From the NCBI RefSeq assembly GCF_001707825.1, contig NZ_LYBM01000007.1:62001-126000 (forward strand): DNA of 64,000 nt, given 5' to 3'. The position numbers and the translations under genes are program-made. This stretch comes from Veronia pacifica. GTDB taxonomy: Bacteria; Pseudomonadota; Gammaproteobacteria; Enterobacterales; Vibrionaceae. Below are positions 1-8,711 of this stretch, piece after piece. Numbering within the stretch: position 1 is the first letter of the stretch; each line of letters starts with the position of its first letter. Under the pieces are notes generated by a model. It was given only the letters and a program-made list of their open reading frames with translations, had not been told where the DNA came from and made no database searches.

Positions 1-402
1 GTGCTCGGTCTGTTGTAATACAGGATCAGGAAGACGCGACTGAAACGTATCTCCGGCGAGCATCAGTAGTGGCAGGCGGTTGGTATGCGCGACCCCGGCA
101 GCTGTGATCATATTGGCTGCTCCCGGTCCAACAGAAGATGTCGCAATACCTACCCTCTGTCTCTTGTTGGCTCTAGCGTAAGCAATAGCAGCTAATGCCA
201 TTGACTGTTCGTTTTGACCACGCCACGTTGGAATATCAGATTGATGCTCGTAGAGTTGTTGACCAAGGCAAGTGACATTTCCATGTCCAAAAATTGCAAA
301 AGCACATCCAAACAGAGGCACTTCCTCTCCATCGACCTCGATAAACTGTTTGGTGAGATAGCGGGCAAGTGCCTCTGCTGTAGTGAGTCGAACCGTTTCC
401 AT
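1..402 (-). CDS. iolD: IolD, trihydroxycyclohexane-1,2-dione hydrolase (5' part only)
   Basis: First 134 codons of a thiamine-diphosphate enzyme; the rest lies beyond the left edge. The family opens the ring of 3D-trihydroxycyclohexane-1,2-dione in myo-inositol catabolism, in the cytoplasm. The N-terminus METVRLTTAEALARYL, the FGHGNVTCLGQQLY segment with the PTWRGQNEQSMA stretch after it, and the TSSVGPGAANMITAAG stretch are typical of the IolD ThDP N-terminal (PYR) domain, including the conserved Glu of the QNEQ segment. The ATG is preceded by a GGAGCGTAAGA ribosome site. It is divergent from iolE and would share a regulatory region with it. Confidence 0.93.
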   Translation of the reverse strand, partial: METVRLTTAEALARYLTKQFIEVDGEEVPLFGCAFAIFGHGNVTCLGQQLYEHQSDIPTWRGQNEQSMALAAIAYARANKRQRVGIATSSVGPGAANMITAAGVAHTNRLPLLMLAGDTFQSRLPDPVLQQTEH

Positions 403-468
403 TCTTACGCTCCATCACAAGTCTTTAATCATCAGTTTTACTGGGTGCAGAGCGTCAGCCTTTTTTAG

Positions 469-582
469 TCAGTTGGCTATATTCCGTACTCTGTGATTAA
501 AGATTAGTCTAATTTTGAAATTGTTTTCAATCTCGCAATCGCTATTAGCGTCGTATCTACTGATGGTTTCATCATTAATCAT
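469..582 (-). CDS. possible 37-codon peptide upstream of iolD
   Basis: A short frame starting with ATG at 582, with GAGGTTC about 7 nt upstream, encoding a peptide that begins MINDETISRYDANSD. It lies in the iolD leader region, 66 nt before the iolD start, on the same strand. Its start region (GAGGTTC, then M-x-N-[DE], then RY at residues 9-10) resembles the better supported 65-codon gene at 8514-8711. It could be a leader peptide, a decayed relative of that gene, or chance. Function unknown. Confidence 0.25.
   Translation of the reverse strand: MINDETISRYDANSDCEIENNFKIRLIFNHRVRNIAN
515..530. promoter_or_regulatory. dyad in the iolD-iolE divergent promoter region
   Basis: Perfect 6-bp arms TTGAAA and TTTCAA around a 4-bp TTGT spacer. 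It lies in the roughly 470-bp non-coding stretch (403-870) between divergent iolD and iolE. The spacing differs by 2 bp from the TGAAAT-N4-ATTTCA sites around iolB/iolC, so it may be a LacI-type or a variant IolR site. Binding is inferred only. Confidence 0.3.
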
Positions 583-870
583 GACGAACCTCACTTTTTA
601 GCATTATTTTATCAATAATACCTTTGACAAAATGAAAACATTACCATAGATGTTTATAGGGTGTTACGAAGCTGTTGACCTTTGCTTGATGGCGGTTAAT
701 AAAAACTACCGTAGCCCATATAAAATAAGGCTCGAGGGGAAAATTAAAGAAAGTGTTTAGTCGCAATGTGTTTACACTTTATTAACAATTGCGATGCGTT
801 TTATTACTGCTAAAACGATATGAAGTTGATGAAACAGTGAAAATATTTGATACAACAAGGGAGTGAAGTT

Positions 871-1764
871 GTGAAACTGAATTTGGCTAATGCGCCATGT
901 TCCTGGGGAATAGAGTTTGCCGACAACCCTGACAATCCACTGTGGAGTCAGGTATTGCATGAGATGAAACAATCTGGCTATCAGGCTACTGAACTTGGAC
1001 CTTTGGGATATCTGCCTACTGAGAATACAGAGCTTGCAGACGTACTGCGAGAATATTCTTTGAAATTGATTGCAGGAACATTGTTTGACTATCTTCACCG
1101 GCCAGAAGAAAGGGAAAGAATTTTAGAGAAAACAGAAATAACCTGCCAGATATTGAAAGAGCAGGGCGCTGAGTTTCTTGTTGTTATTGATCATGTGTGT
1201 TCTCCCAGAACGGACGAGGCGGGCCAAAAAGACACTGCTACTCGGCTGAACGACTCACAGTGGGATGAGATGATCAAGACACTAAAGGGAGTGGGGGAAA
1301 TTTGTAATCGATTTGGTATCGTTGCCACGTTGCATCCACATGCGGGTACTTTTATCGAGTATCAAGATGAGGTGGATAAGGCGATGCGTGATCTCCCCAA
1401 TGACCTCATGTCTTTGTGTGTTGATACTGGTCATTGTGTCTACGCAGGTATCGATCCTGCTGCGTTAATTACCCAATATGCTGAACGTGTCAAATATCTT
1501 CATTTTAAAGACATTCAAAAAGATGTGCTTGTTCGGTCAGTCAAGGAGGGCATTGATTTTTATAAGGCTATTGCTCTTAACATCTTTTGCCCACTCGGAG
1601 AGGGGTGTGTGGACTTTTCCGCTGTTCGGGAATCATTAACCGACATTAACTTTAACGGTTGGGTCACTGTTGAGCAGGACACAGATCCCGCTGCCGGCCA
1701 TGATGTCAGCACAGACGCTGAAAAGAGCAGAGTGTTCATTGAAAACACTATTATCAGACAGTGA
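871..1764 (+). CDS. iolE: IolE-like inosose dehydratase/isomerase (xylose-isomerase TIM barrel)
   Basis: A 297-residue member of the sugar phosphate isomerase/epimerase TIM-barrel family. In this context it is probably the 2-keto-myo-inositol (inosose) dehydratase, although an IolI-type inosose isomerase is possible. Visible marks are the N-terminal NAPCSWGIEF, the metal-site segments ATLHPHAGTF and CVDTGHCVYAG, HFKDI, and the C-terminal GWVTVEQD. GTG at 871 was chosen because AAGGGA lies 8 nt upstream and the family N-terminus starts there; an in-frame TTG at 847 is less likely. The permease gene follows 25 nt after the stop, so it heads a transport operon. Confidence 0.85.
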   Translation: MKLNLANAPCSWGIEFADNPDNPLWSQVLHEMKQSGYQATELGPLGYLPTENTELADVLREYSLKLIAGTLFDYLHRPEERERILEKTEITCQILKEQGAEFLVVIDHVCSPRTDEAGQKDTATRLNDSQWDEMIKTLKGVGEICNRFGIVATLHPHAGTFIEYQDEVDKAMRDLPNDLMSLCVDTGHCVYAGIDPAALITQYAERVKYLHFKDIQKDVLVRSVKEGIDFYKAIALNIFCPLGEGCVDFSAVRESLTDINFNGWVTVEQDTDPAAGHDVSTDAEKSRVFIENTIIRQ

Positions 1765-1789
1765 AACAAGCCGAGAAGGGAGGAGTAAT

Positions 1790-2932
1790 ATGACATCGGT
1801 GATGAAATCGAATCAGTCAGGTAAAACGGACAAGCAAAAGATGAATGCAGATGACGAAAGGGTTCGCAGCGTCTCTTTACTGAACCAAATATTGTCCAGA
1901 CCTGAATTAGGTTCTGTGTCTGGAGCCATTCTGGTCTTTATTTTCTTTGCGTTGGTCGCTTGGGATTCAGGCATGTTCAATGCAGACGGCATTCTGAATT
2001 GGACCACGGTTTCTGCACAACTAGGCATCATTGCAGTGGGCGCATGCCTGCTAATGATTGCCGGTGAGTTCGATCTATCTATCGGGTCAATGATCGGCTT
2101 TGCCGGCATGATGATCGCAATACCATCAGTTTTTTGGGGGTGGCCAGCATGGTTGGCAATTATATTCGCTTTTACTGGTGCTATGGCCATAGGTTTTGTC
2201 AATGGATACATTGTCGTCCGAACGGGGTTACCCTCATTTATTGTATCCTTGGCCTTTTTATTCATCCTACGCGGTTTAACTATCGCGCTTTCTATTCTTC
2301 TCACCAATAAAACCATTCTCTCTGGCGTCGATAAAGTGGCTGAAGGCGACTGGCTCGCAGCGGCATTTGGTGGTGAGATTGGTACGGGGTTTTTTATCTG
2401 GCTCGGTAATGTCGGTCTGATTGATACATACAATGATGGTTCACCTATCGTTTCTGGTATACCCATGGTGGTCGTTTGGTGGTTCCTTCTGACGTTCATT
2501 GCCTCTTTCATTTTGTTACGTACACGTTTTGGTAACTGGATTTTTGCAGCAGGCGGCGATACCCGTGCAGCAAATAACGTCGGCGTGCCCACTGACAGAG
2601 TGAAAATTCTCCTCTTTATGTTTACTGCTTTCTGCGCAACGGTGTTTGCAGCCTGTCAAGTTTTCGAATTTGGATCCGCAGCCGCAGACCGTGGTTTGCT
2701 GAAAGAGTTTGAGGCCATTATTGCAGCTGTAATTGGTGGTGCTTTGCTTACTGGGGGATATGGCTCTGTCATCGGTGCATTCTTCGGTGCCCTCATTTTC
2801 GGTGTTGTTCAGATGGGGATATTTTTCACCGGGGTGGACTCTGACTGGTTCAGGGTGTTCCTTGGTGTCATGCTGCTAATCGCTGTCCTTTTTAATAATT
2901 ATATTCGCAAAAAAGTCACCAGTGCACGTTGA
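1790..2932 (+). CDS. sugar (inositol-type) ABC transporter permease
   Basis: A 380-residue polytopic inner-membrane protein of the BPD_transp_2 family (RbsC/XylH/IatP type). After a polar N-terminus of about 50 residues there are roughly ten hydrophobic segments. EFDLSIGSMIGFAGM and the motif GGDTRAANNVGV are hallmarks of carbohydrate permeases of this class. It is longer than RbsC (about 320 residues) because of the N-terminal extension and a loop near residues 190-240. The ATG at 1790 follows GGGAGGAG. The ATPase and binding-protein genes follow. Myo-inositol as substrate is inferred from the iol neighbourhood. Confidence 0.88.
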   Translation: MTSVMKSNQSGKTDKQKMNADDERVRSVSLLNQILSRPELGSVSGAILVFIFFALVAWDSGMFNADGILNWTTVSAQLGIIAVGACLLMIAGEFDLSIGSMIGFAGMMIAIPSVFWGWPAWLAIIFAFTGAMAIGFVNGYIVVRTGLPSFIVSLAFLFILRGLTIALSILLTNKTILSGVDKVAEGDWLAAAFGGEIGTGFFIWLGNVGLIDTYNDGSPIVSGIPMVVVWWFLLTFIASFILLRTRFGNWIFAAGGDTRAANNVGVPTDRVKILLFMFTAFCATVFAACQVFEFGSAAADRGLLKEFEAIIAAVIGGALLTGGYGSVIGAFFGALIFGVVQMGIFFTGVDSDWFRVFLGVMLLIAVLFNNYIRKKVTSAR

Positions 2933-2959
2933 GTTAACGCTGATGAAAGAGGAAATACA

Positions 2960-3763
2960 ATGGATAAATACATTCTAGAACTCAAAAACGTCAGCCGATA
3001 CTTCGGTTCTGTTATTGCCCTGAAAGATATCAATATGAAGGTCAAAATGGGCGAAGTGCATTGTCTATTGGGTGATAACGGAGCAGGGAAATCAACGCTG
3101 ATAAAAACACTCGCAGGTGTTCATAAACCCTCTGAAGGCGAGTTTCTGATGGACGGAAAGCCGGTGGCTTTCAATTCTCCTCGCGATGCGCTCGACGCAG
3201 GTATTGCAACCGTCTATCAAGATTTGGCACTGGTTCCCCTGATGAGCGTCACCCGGAATTTTTTTATGGGTCGCGAGCTGACGAAAAAATGGGGCCCGTT
3301 TAACGTATTTGATACTAAAAAAGCCCATGAAATTGCAAGAGCAGGGATGGCAGATATGGGAATTGACGTGAGAGATTGCGATCACCCCATAGGCACTATG
3401 TCTGGTGGGGAACGTCAATGTCTTGCCATTGCCCGCGCTATCCACTTTGGTGCCAAGGTACTGATCCTTGACGAACCCACAGCAGCTTTGGGTGTTAAGC
3501 AATCTGCCAACGTCCTTAAAGTGGTCGCCAGAGCCCGGGGAAAAGGTCTGGCAGTGATTCTTATTACACATAATGTCCATCATGCTTATCCGGTGGGCGA
3601 TAGATTTACCCTGCTAAACAGGGGTAAAAGCCTGGGCTCCTGGAAAAAGAGTGATGTTTCCAGGGAACAGATCCTTGAAATGATGTCAGGAGGACAGGAG
3701 CTTGAAACGTTAGAAGCTGAACTGGCCGAATTTGCGCATACGGATGCGGCAGTCGGCCATTAA
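2960..3763 (+). CDS. sugar (inositol-type) ABC transporter ATP-binding protein
   Basis: A 267-residue single-domain ABC ATPase that would energise the neighbouring permease. It shows Walker [10 protein letters not shown], a Q-loop at TVYQD, the signature [14 protein letters not shown], Walker [12 protein letters not shown] and the switch His in ILITHN. It has one nucleotide-binding domain, like FrcA, rather than the duplicated RbsA/XylG form of about 500 residues, so it must act as a homodimer. An AGAGGAA site precedes the ATG. It starts 27 nt after the permease gene. Confidence 0.92.
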   Translation: MDKYILELKNVSRYFGSVIALKDINMKVKMGEVHCLLGDNGAGKSTLIKTLAGVHKPSEGEFLMDGKPVAFNSPRDALDAGIATVYQDLALVPLMSVTRNFFMGRELTKKWGPFNVFDTKKAHEIARAGMADMGIDVRDCDHPIGTMSGGERQCLAIARAIHFGAKVLILDEPTAALGVKQSANVLKVVARARGKGLAVILITHNVHHAYPVGDRFTLLNRGKSLGSWKKSDVSREQILEMMSGGQELETLEAELAEFAHTDAAVGH

Positions 3764-3858
3764 GAAAGCCACGCACAGATTGTGCTTTGTTATCAAGTTA
3801 ACAGACATTCTAACGAAGCTTTTTATTAACCTAACAGTTACAACATGGAGAAAGACGG

Positions 3859-4824
3859 ATGAAATACCGAATAATCAAGGTCGTGAAAAAAGCGTCCGTG
3901 TTGCTGGGGCTTGTGGCAGGTGTGGCGGTTTTTACACCAACTACTGCACTGGCTGCAGATGAAAGATTTGTACTGGTGAGCCATGCGCCTGATTCTGATT
4001 CATGGTGGAATACGATTAAAAATGCAATTAAAGAAGCGGGTGATCAGCTTGATGTGAAGGTGGAGTACAGAAATCCACCTACTGGTGACCTCGCTGATAT
4101 GGCCAGAATACTTGAGCAGGCTGTTGCATCTAATCCAAATGGTATTATTACAACACTTGCTGATTATGATGTTCTAAAGGGTGCGCTGAAAAAAGCAGAG
4201 AAAAAAGGCATTCCGGTGATCACCATTAACTCAGGGACACATCAGCAGAGTGAAGATGTCGGTGCGCTGATGCATGTCGGTCAACCTGAATATGATGCCG
4301 GATATGGTGCAGGTAAGCGTGCCAAAAAAGATGGCGTAAAGAGTTTTGTCTGTGTGAATCACTATATTACTAATCCCGCTTCAGTTGAGCGTTGTCAGGG
4401 ATTTGCTGATGCACTCGGCGTCGATTTGGGCAGCCAGATGATTGACTCTGGTCAGGATCCGACGGGTATAGAAAAGAAGGTACTTGCCTACCTGCGTGCC
4501 AAACCTGACACAGGTGCGGTACTTACACTTGGACCAACATCTGCTCACCCCACGCTTAGGGCGCTAGAGAAAAACCGTCAACTGGGCAAAATTTACTTCG
4601 GCACATTCGACTTGAGTGGCGAGATAGCTGAAGCGATCAAGGAAGGCAACATTCAATGGGGCATTGATCAGCAGCCTTTCCTGCAAGGTTATGTGCCTGT
4701 GATGGCATTGACGCTTTACAACCGCTACGGTGTCATTCCATCAAATAATATTAACTCGGGTCCGGGTTTTGTCACAAAAAACAACGTTGGTTTGGTTGAA
4801 AAACTGGCAGGTGAATATAGATAG
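3859..4824 (+). CDS. periplasmic sugar-binding protein of the ABC importer
   Basis: A 321-residue type-1 periplasmic binding protein. It has a Lys-rich, hydrophobic signal peptide (residues 1-32, cleavage near TTALAA/DE). The two-lobed sugar-binding fold follows: FVLVSHAPDSDSWWN at the first strand, GIITTLADYDVLKGA, IPVITINSG, and a C-terminal IDQQPFLQGY segment typical of this family. It captures the sugar for the permease/ATPase pair just upstream. The 95-nt spacer after the ATPase gene is usual where the binding protein is made in excess. Ligand inferred as an inositol. Confidence 0.9.
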   Translation: MKYRIIKVVKKASVLLGLVAGVAVFTPTTALAADERFVLVSHAPDSDSWWNTIKNAIKEAGDQLDVKVEYRNPPTGDLADMARILEQAVASNPNGIITTLADYDVLKGALKKAEKKGIPVITINSGTHQQSEDVGALMHVGQPEYDAGYGAGKRAKKDGVKSFVCVNHYITNPASVERCQGFADALGVDLGSQMIDSGQDPTGIEKKVLAYLRAKPDTGAVLTLGPTSAHPTLRALEKNRQLGKIYFGTFDLSGEIAEAIKEGNIQWGIDQQPFLQGYVPVMALTLYNRYGVIPSNNINSGPGFVTKNNVGLVEKLAGEYR

Positions 4825-4855
4825 CCAGTAGATAACATTTTGTATGTTATCCCCC

Positions 4856-4882
4856 GAGCCGCTCATCATCGTTGAGTGGCTC
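4856..4882 (+). terminator. terminator-like hairpin after the ABC operon
   Basis: Stem GAGCCGCTCA with TGAGTGGCTC (one G-T pair) around a 7-nt loop, followed by ATTTCTC. It lies 31 nt after the binding-protein stop and before the LacI gene. Confidence 0.6.
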
Positions 4883-4971
4883 ATTTCTCATCATTGCCCC
4901 TCGTCCTGTGCATTTGAAAACATTCTCAGTTAATATCCGTGTATGAGGTGAATACAAGGTGATAACCAAGC

Positions 4972-5997
4972 ATGACGGTCGGCAAACCAGAAGTTGAAGG
5001 TAAAGTAACAGTCGTTGAAGTCGCTAAAGCTGCAGGCGTTTCTGTCTCTGCAGTATCACGTGCTTTTAACCCCAACGCCAGCATCTCTGAGAAGCTTCGG
5101 AAAAAGGTGTTGGCTGCTGCTGAAACATTGAATTACAAACCAAATCGTCTCGCACGCGGTATTAAATCCCGTTCAAGCTTGATTGGAATATTGGTGACAG
5201 ATTTCAACAACCCCTTCTACATGCCCGTTTTGAGTGCATTCACTACCGAGATACAAAAGAGAAACTGCCACAGCCTACTGATAAACGTTGACGGTGATAT
5301 GGACATTAGTGAAGCCGTTGAACTCGTCATGGAATACAACGTTGACGGCCTGATCATCACCTCCGCGTCTTTGCCCAAAGAGCTGGTTGAGGCCTGTCGG
5401 GTCAAAAAAACGCCAGTAACCATCTTCGGAAGAACGTCCAGCGATAACAGCGTGACTGAAATCAGTTGCGACAATATTGCAGCCGGACAGATGGCCGCTG
5501 ATATGGTGCTGAACGCGGGATATGTTCGTCCGGCTTTTGTTGGTGGTCCTGTCGGCACTACGGCATCACTTGATCGTCAGCGGGGTTTTGTTGGTCAGTT
5601 ATTGGCGAGAGGATGCCAGACATGGCAAGTGGTTGAGGGAGGGGAGTTCAGCTATACAGCGGGCTTTGAGGCTACTCTTAGGTTATACCGCGGCTCTGAA
5701 TGTCCGGATGCCATATTCTTTGCTGATGACATTATGGCATGTGGTGGTATGGATGCTATCCGACAAGAGCTGGGGCTTCATATACCTGATGATGTTGGTA
5801 TTGTGGGCGTGGATGATATTCAGCTGGCAAGCACCAAGGCTTATGATTTGTCGACTATCCGCCAGCCTTATCTCGAAATGGTTCAGGCCACCATCAACGC
5901 CCTGTTTGAACGAATCGCGAATCCAGAAATGTCTCCCCAATCTGTTACGTTACCATGTGAAGCGGTTTCCCGTGGTTCGTTGAAGCCTGTTAATTAG
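4972..5997 (+). CDS. LacI-family transcriptional regulator
   Basis: A 341-residue repressor. The helix-turn-helix near residues 13-35 (VVEVAKAAGVSVSAVSRAF) is followed by the hinge helix NYKPNRLARGIKS and a periplasmic-binding-like effector domain (LIGILVTDFNNPFY, VDGLIITSAS, a DDI-AC-G segment, VGVDDIQLAS). It follows the ABC binding protein and probably controls the transport operon or the divergent iolD/iolE promoter. Effector unknown, presumably an inositol or derivative. Confidence 0.9.
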   Translation: MTVGKPEVEGKVTVVEVAKAAGVSVSAVSRAFNPNASISEKLRKKVLAAAETLNYKPNRLARGIKSRSSLIGILVTDFNNPFYMPVLSAFTTEIQKRNCHSLLINVDGDMDISEAVELVMEYNVDGLIITSASLPKELVEACRVKKTPVTIFGRTSSDNSVTEISCDNIAAGQMAADMVLNAGYVRPAFVGGPVGTTASLDRQRGFVGQLLARGCQTWQVVEGGEFSYTAGFEATLRLYRGSECPDAIFFADDIMACGGMDAIRQELGLHIPDDVGIVGVDDIQLASTKAYDLSTIRQPYLEMVQATINALFERIANPEMSPQSVTLPCEAVSRGSLKPVN

Positions 5998-6007
5998 CCT
6001 GAGGTAT

Positions 6008-7159
6008 TCAGGCTCGCTTCCTATTTTCCTTTTCAGTCAGAGTATCGATGAACACCTCTTTTTTCCATCGCTCTGCCAATGCTTGTTCGAGTAAATCGGC
6101 CATTGTTGCTGGAGCCATGCCTTTGACTGGTGGATCGCGATCTAGGTTGCTCGGAAACGCATAGCAATCTGCAACAGCAGTGATGATGGATGTTTTTTCA
6201 TCGATAGATAGGGCATCTTTATGCCATTGCTGTGCCAAGGTATCGAAAACGGCATCGCAAATGGCGAAGTGATTAACGGTCTCCATTGCTCTGCCATATA
6301 TCGACGAGATCTGAAGTAAATTCGCGCAGCGATTGAGATCGCGTGTATTGTTTTCGCCTGCTGCATGAAACAGAGCCGGGTTGAAGAAAACGGCGTCTCC
6401 TTTTTCCAAAGGCAACTGTATGGCGTGCTGTTGAAAATACGCGTTGAACTCACTTTGATGAATACTGAAATAGCCATCAGGAAGCTGTTGCGAGTAGGGT
6501 AGAAGTAATGTTGGGCCGGATTCGATGGGCATATCGCTGTGAGCAACTGCCCCTTGCAATGTCAGCATTGGCGTCATGTGATGAACATGTTTTGGAAAAT
6601 CAAACAGTGCCTTTGCTCGCTGAAACCCCATATGATAATCGCGATGAGGCTGTTGTGCTTTTCCTCCCGGGTACACCATATTTACCTGAGCTGTGACCTG
6701 ATATCCAGATCCTAACCAAGCTTCACTGACCCAACGTAGGACAGGATTGGTATAGTAAGCAATAAATACTTCAGGATTGATGAGTGCACTTTTCTGAAAT
6801 ACATTCCAGATCCGTCCATTGGGAACAGCATCTTTGCTGGCAAAGTGATCACCGTGGTTTATGGTTGCCTCGTGGTCGAGAATGAATGCAAAGACCTGAG
6901 TCATTTCATCCACAGTTTCCATTTTTTTCCATGCGTTTTTTATAACAAGCACGCCCGGCCCATCTCTTAATACATGGGCGAATTCTGTCTTCAATGCCAG
7001 TTTGTCGCTTCGCTGTCTAAGAGTATCACCATCGTAAATGACGACATTCTTTTCTATGTGTGCTGACAATGGGTAATCCCCTTTGACAGTCACTTTTTCA
7101 CAGATCTGTGAGAGCGTTTTAATATCATATTCCATTGTTTCTTCGCTAAAAAAAGTCAT
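6008..7159 (-). CDS. phytanoyl-CoA dioxygenase (PhyH)-like Fe(II)/2-oxoglutarate oxygenase
   Basis: A 383-residue protein with the 2-oxoglutarate oxygenase facial triad: HRDYH (H-x-D, near residue 173) and the distal His and Arg in NPALFHAAGENNTRDLNR. The jelly-roll core includes GVLVIKNAW and GPTLLLPYSQQ. Such enzymes hydroxylate or demethylate small molecules. It lies convergent to the LacI gene inside the inositol locus, so a substrate such as a methylated or otherwise modified inositol is an inference only. The ATG at 7159 follows AGGTGAAAAA; ATG at 7135 is an alternative. Confidence 0.82.
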   Translation of the reverse strand: MTFFSEETMEYDIKTLSQICEKVTVKGDYPLSAHIEKNVVIYDGDTLRQRSDKLALKTEFAHVLRDGPGVLVIKNAWKKMETVDEMTQVFAFILDHEATINHGDHFASKDAVPNGRIWNVFQKSALINPEVFIAYYTNPVLRWVSEAWLGSGYQVTAQVNMVYPGGKAQQPHRDYHMGFQRAKALFDFPKHVHHMTPMLTLQGAVAHSDMPIESGPTLLLPYSQQLPDGYFSIHQSEFNAYFQQHAIQLPLEKGDAVFFNPALFHAAGENNTRDLNRCANLLQISSIYGRAMETVNHFAICDAVFDTLAQQWHKDALSIDEKTSIITAVADCYAFPSNLDRDPPVKGMAPATMADLLEQALAERWKKEVFIDTLTEKENRKRA

Positions 7160-7322
7160 TTTTTCACCTGTTCGCTCTGTTGTCTTCTTTATTCACTGTA
7201 TTCAATCTATGTAGATTTTTGACAAAGAAATTCATCAAAAACTCATCAATTATCGGTTCTGATCATCACTGGTGAGGTTGGAAACATTACACTCATGGTG
7301 GTGTCCAATATTGTTTCGTAGT

Positions 7323-8366
7323 GTGATATTTAAGAGAGACGCAAGGAGTGGTTACATCAAACGATTTTCAGCCAAACAAATTGCTGCGCAGGCTGGTGTG
7401 GGTTTAGCGACTGTCGATAGAGTGCTGAATGACAGGGGAAATGTACACCGCTTGACCGTACAAAAAGTGACAAAAGCGATTGAAGAGTTAGAGAGCCAAT
7501 ATCAGCTAAGCCTGATGCGAGGACGAACTTTCTACTTTGATCTCTTGATGGATACACCGTCACGCTTCAGCCAGCAGGTGAAAGATGCCTTTTTGTGGGT
7601 GCTTCCTCAAATGTCTCCCTACAAAATCAGGGTTCGTTTTCGATTTTTTGAGCGGATCTCTGCTTTCGATATGGTGGAGGAAGTGATGAAAACAACAGCA
7701 AGACAATGCCATGGTCTTGTTCTCAAGGCCCCCAACTTGCCTGAAGTCAGTCGAGCGGTAAATGCTGTATCTGAGCAACTACCTATTGTTACCTTGGTCA
7801 CTGATATTCCCGATAGTAAAAGGCTTGCTTATATTGGTATGAATAATCATTCTGCGGGACAAACGGCCGCTTATTTACTGGCACAATGGTTACCAGTATC
7901 AGAGAGTCGGATTCTTTGTCCACTCAGCGATCATACTTTTCATGGCGAGGAAGAGAGGTTAGCGGGCTTTCTTAGTGTATTGGCGAGGTATCCTTACTTG
8001 TCTGTTATTGATGCGAGTGGTGGGAAGGGATTACCACTTGATACGGAGAGGCGAATAAAAGATTGTATTGAGTCTGATAATGCTGTCTCCGGTGTTTACA
8101 GTATCGGTGGTGGAAATCGGGCAATTCTGAGAGCATTTGAAGCACTTGGGCGAGAAAACCCGGTTTTTATCGCCCATGACATGGATGATGAGAACCGTGA
8201 CCTTCTTAACCAGTTCAAGATACATGCGGTGATTGACCATAAGCTGAGAGATGATGCCCGTGCTGCTCTTCAGTTTTTACTCAATCACTACCGCAGAACA
8301 CCGCTGATTAATGGCTATCAGTCTTCAATCAATGTGGTGACACCGTTCAGTCAAAGTCTGAGGTAA
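7323..8366 (+). CDS. LacI-family regulator with unusual start region
   Basis: A helix-turn-helix (FSAKQIAAQAGVGLATVDRVLN) joined to a sugar-binding effector domain (GLVLKAPNLPEVSRA, IPDSKRLAYIGMNN, GVYSIGGGNRAIL). No ATG precedes the HTH. Only GTG/TTG codons at 7272, 7311 and 7323 are available, none with a good ribosome site. A perfect AAGGAG (7343-7348) sits 7 nt before an ATC codon at 7355, exactly where the family N-terminus (KRFSAKQ) begins, so the natural start may be that ATC or a mutated ATG. The coordinate given is the nearest standard start. Divergent from the PhyH-like gene, which it may control. Confidence 0.8.
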   Translation: MIFKRDARSGYIKRFSAKQIAAQAGVGLATVDRVLNDRGNVHRLTVQKVTKAIEELESQYQLSLMRGRTFYFDLLMDTPSRFSQQVKDAFLWVLPQMSPYKIRVRFRFFERISAFDMVEEVMKTTARQCHGLVLKAPNLPEVSRAVNAVSEQLPIVTLVTDIPDSKRLAYIGMNNHSAGQTAAYLLAQWLPVSESRILCPLSDHTFHGEEERLAGFLSVLARYPYLSVIDASGGKGLPLDTERRIKDCIESDNAVSGVYSIGGGNRAILRAFEALGRENPVFIAHDMDDENRDLLNQFKIHAVIDHKLRDDARAALQFLLNHYRRTPLINGYQSSINVVTPFSQSLR

Positions 8367-8470
8367 CTAGCTAATCTATAGCGATATCTATTTAGTGGAA
8401 CAGTTTTTTCTTTCACTGAGTAGACGTACTAGGACAGGTAAACAAGTTGCATGAAGTACAGACATAATAA

Positions 8471-8492
8471 AGCCATCCAGTTATGGATGGCT
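8471..8492 (-). terminator. terminator hairpin of the 65-codon gene
   Basis: Perfect 8-bp stem AGCCATCC/GGATGGCT with a 6-nt loop. Read on the minus strand it is followed by TTTATTATG. It lies 22 nt beyond the stop of the small gene at 8514-8711. Confidence 0.6.
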
Positions 8493-8513
8493 GAGTCATC
8501 ACGACTTATCGAA

Positions 8514-8711
8514 TCAATAATATTGCATAAAGTACATATTGATAGCACCTGATGACGGTTTTGCAGAAGAATGATCTTTTGTAAAAATAGCCATGTCGGT
8601 CAATTCTCGGTTGGTCGACGGATCAAAAACCGACGATTCTCCGCACGTATCGTGTTCATCTGCGGGGGTGCCATAATCAGAATATCTAGCAAAAACGTTT
8701 TCATTATTCAT
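8514..8711 (-). CDS. orphan 65-residue polypeptide, function unknown
   Basis: A small acidic/polar protein beginning MNNENVFARYSDYG and ending INMYFMQYY. I do not recognise a family. Support for a real gene is a strong GGGAGG site 7 nt before the ATG and a hairpin terminator just after the stop. It has one cysteine, no signal peptide or membrane segment, and an aromatic C-terminus. A modified-peptide precursor is conceivable, but no maturation enzyme is nearby. The start resembles a 37-codon frame at 469-582. More than 1 kb of AT-rich DNA without genes lies upstream. Confidence 0.6.
   Translation of the reverse strand: MNNENVFARYSDYGTPADEHDTCGESSVFDPSTNRELTDMAIFTKDHSSAKPSSGAINMYFMQYY

Noticed and set aside
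485..510. CRP site upstream of iolD
   Set aside because: TGTGA is present, but the second half-site does not match TCACA at the required spacing.
1813..2592. 259-codon minus-strand frame
   Set aside because: It lies wholly opposite the ABC permease gene and its translation has no family features; it is an antisense shadow.
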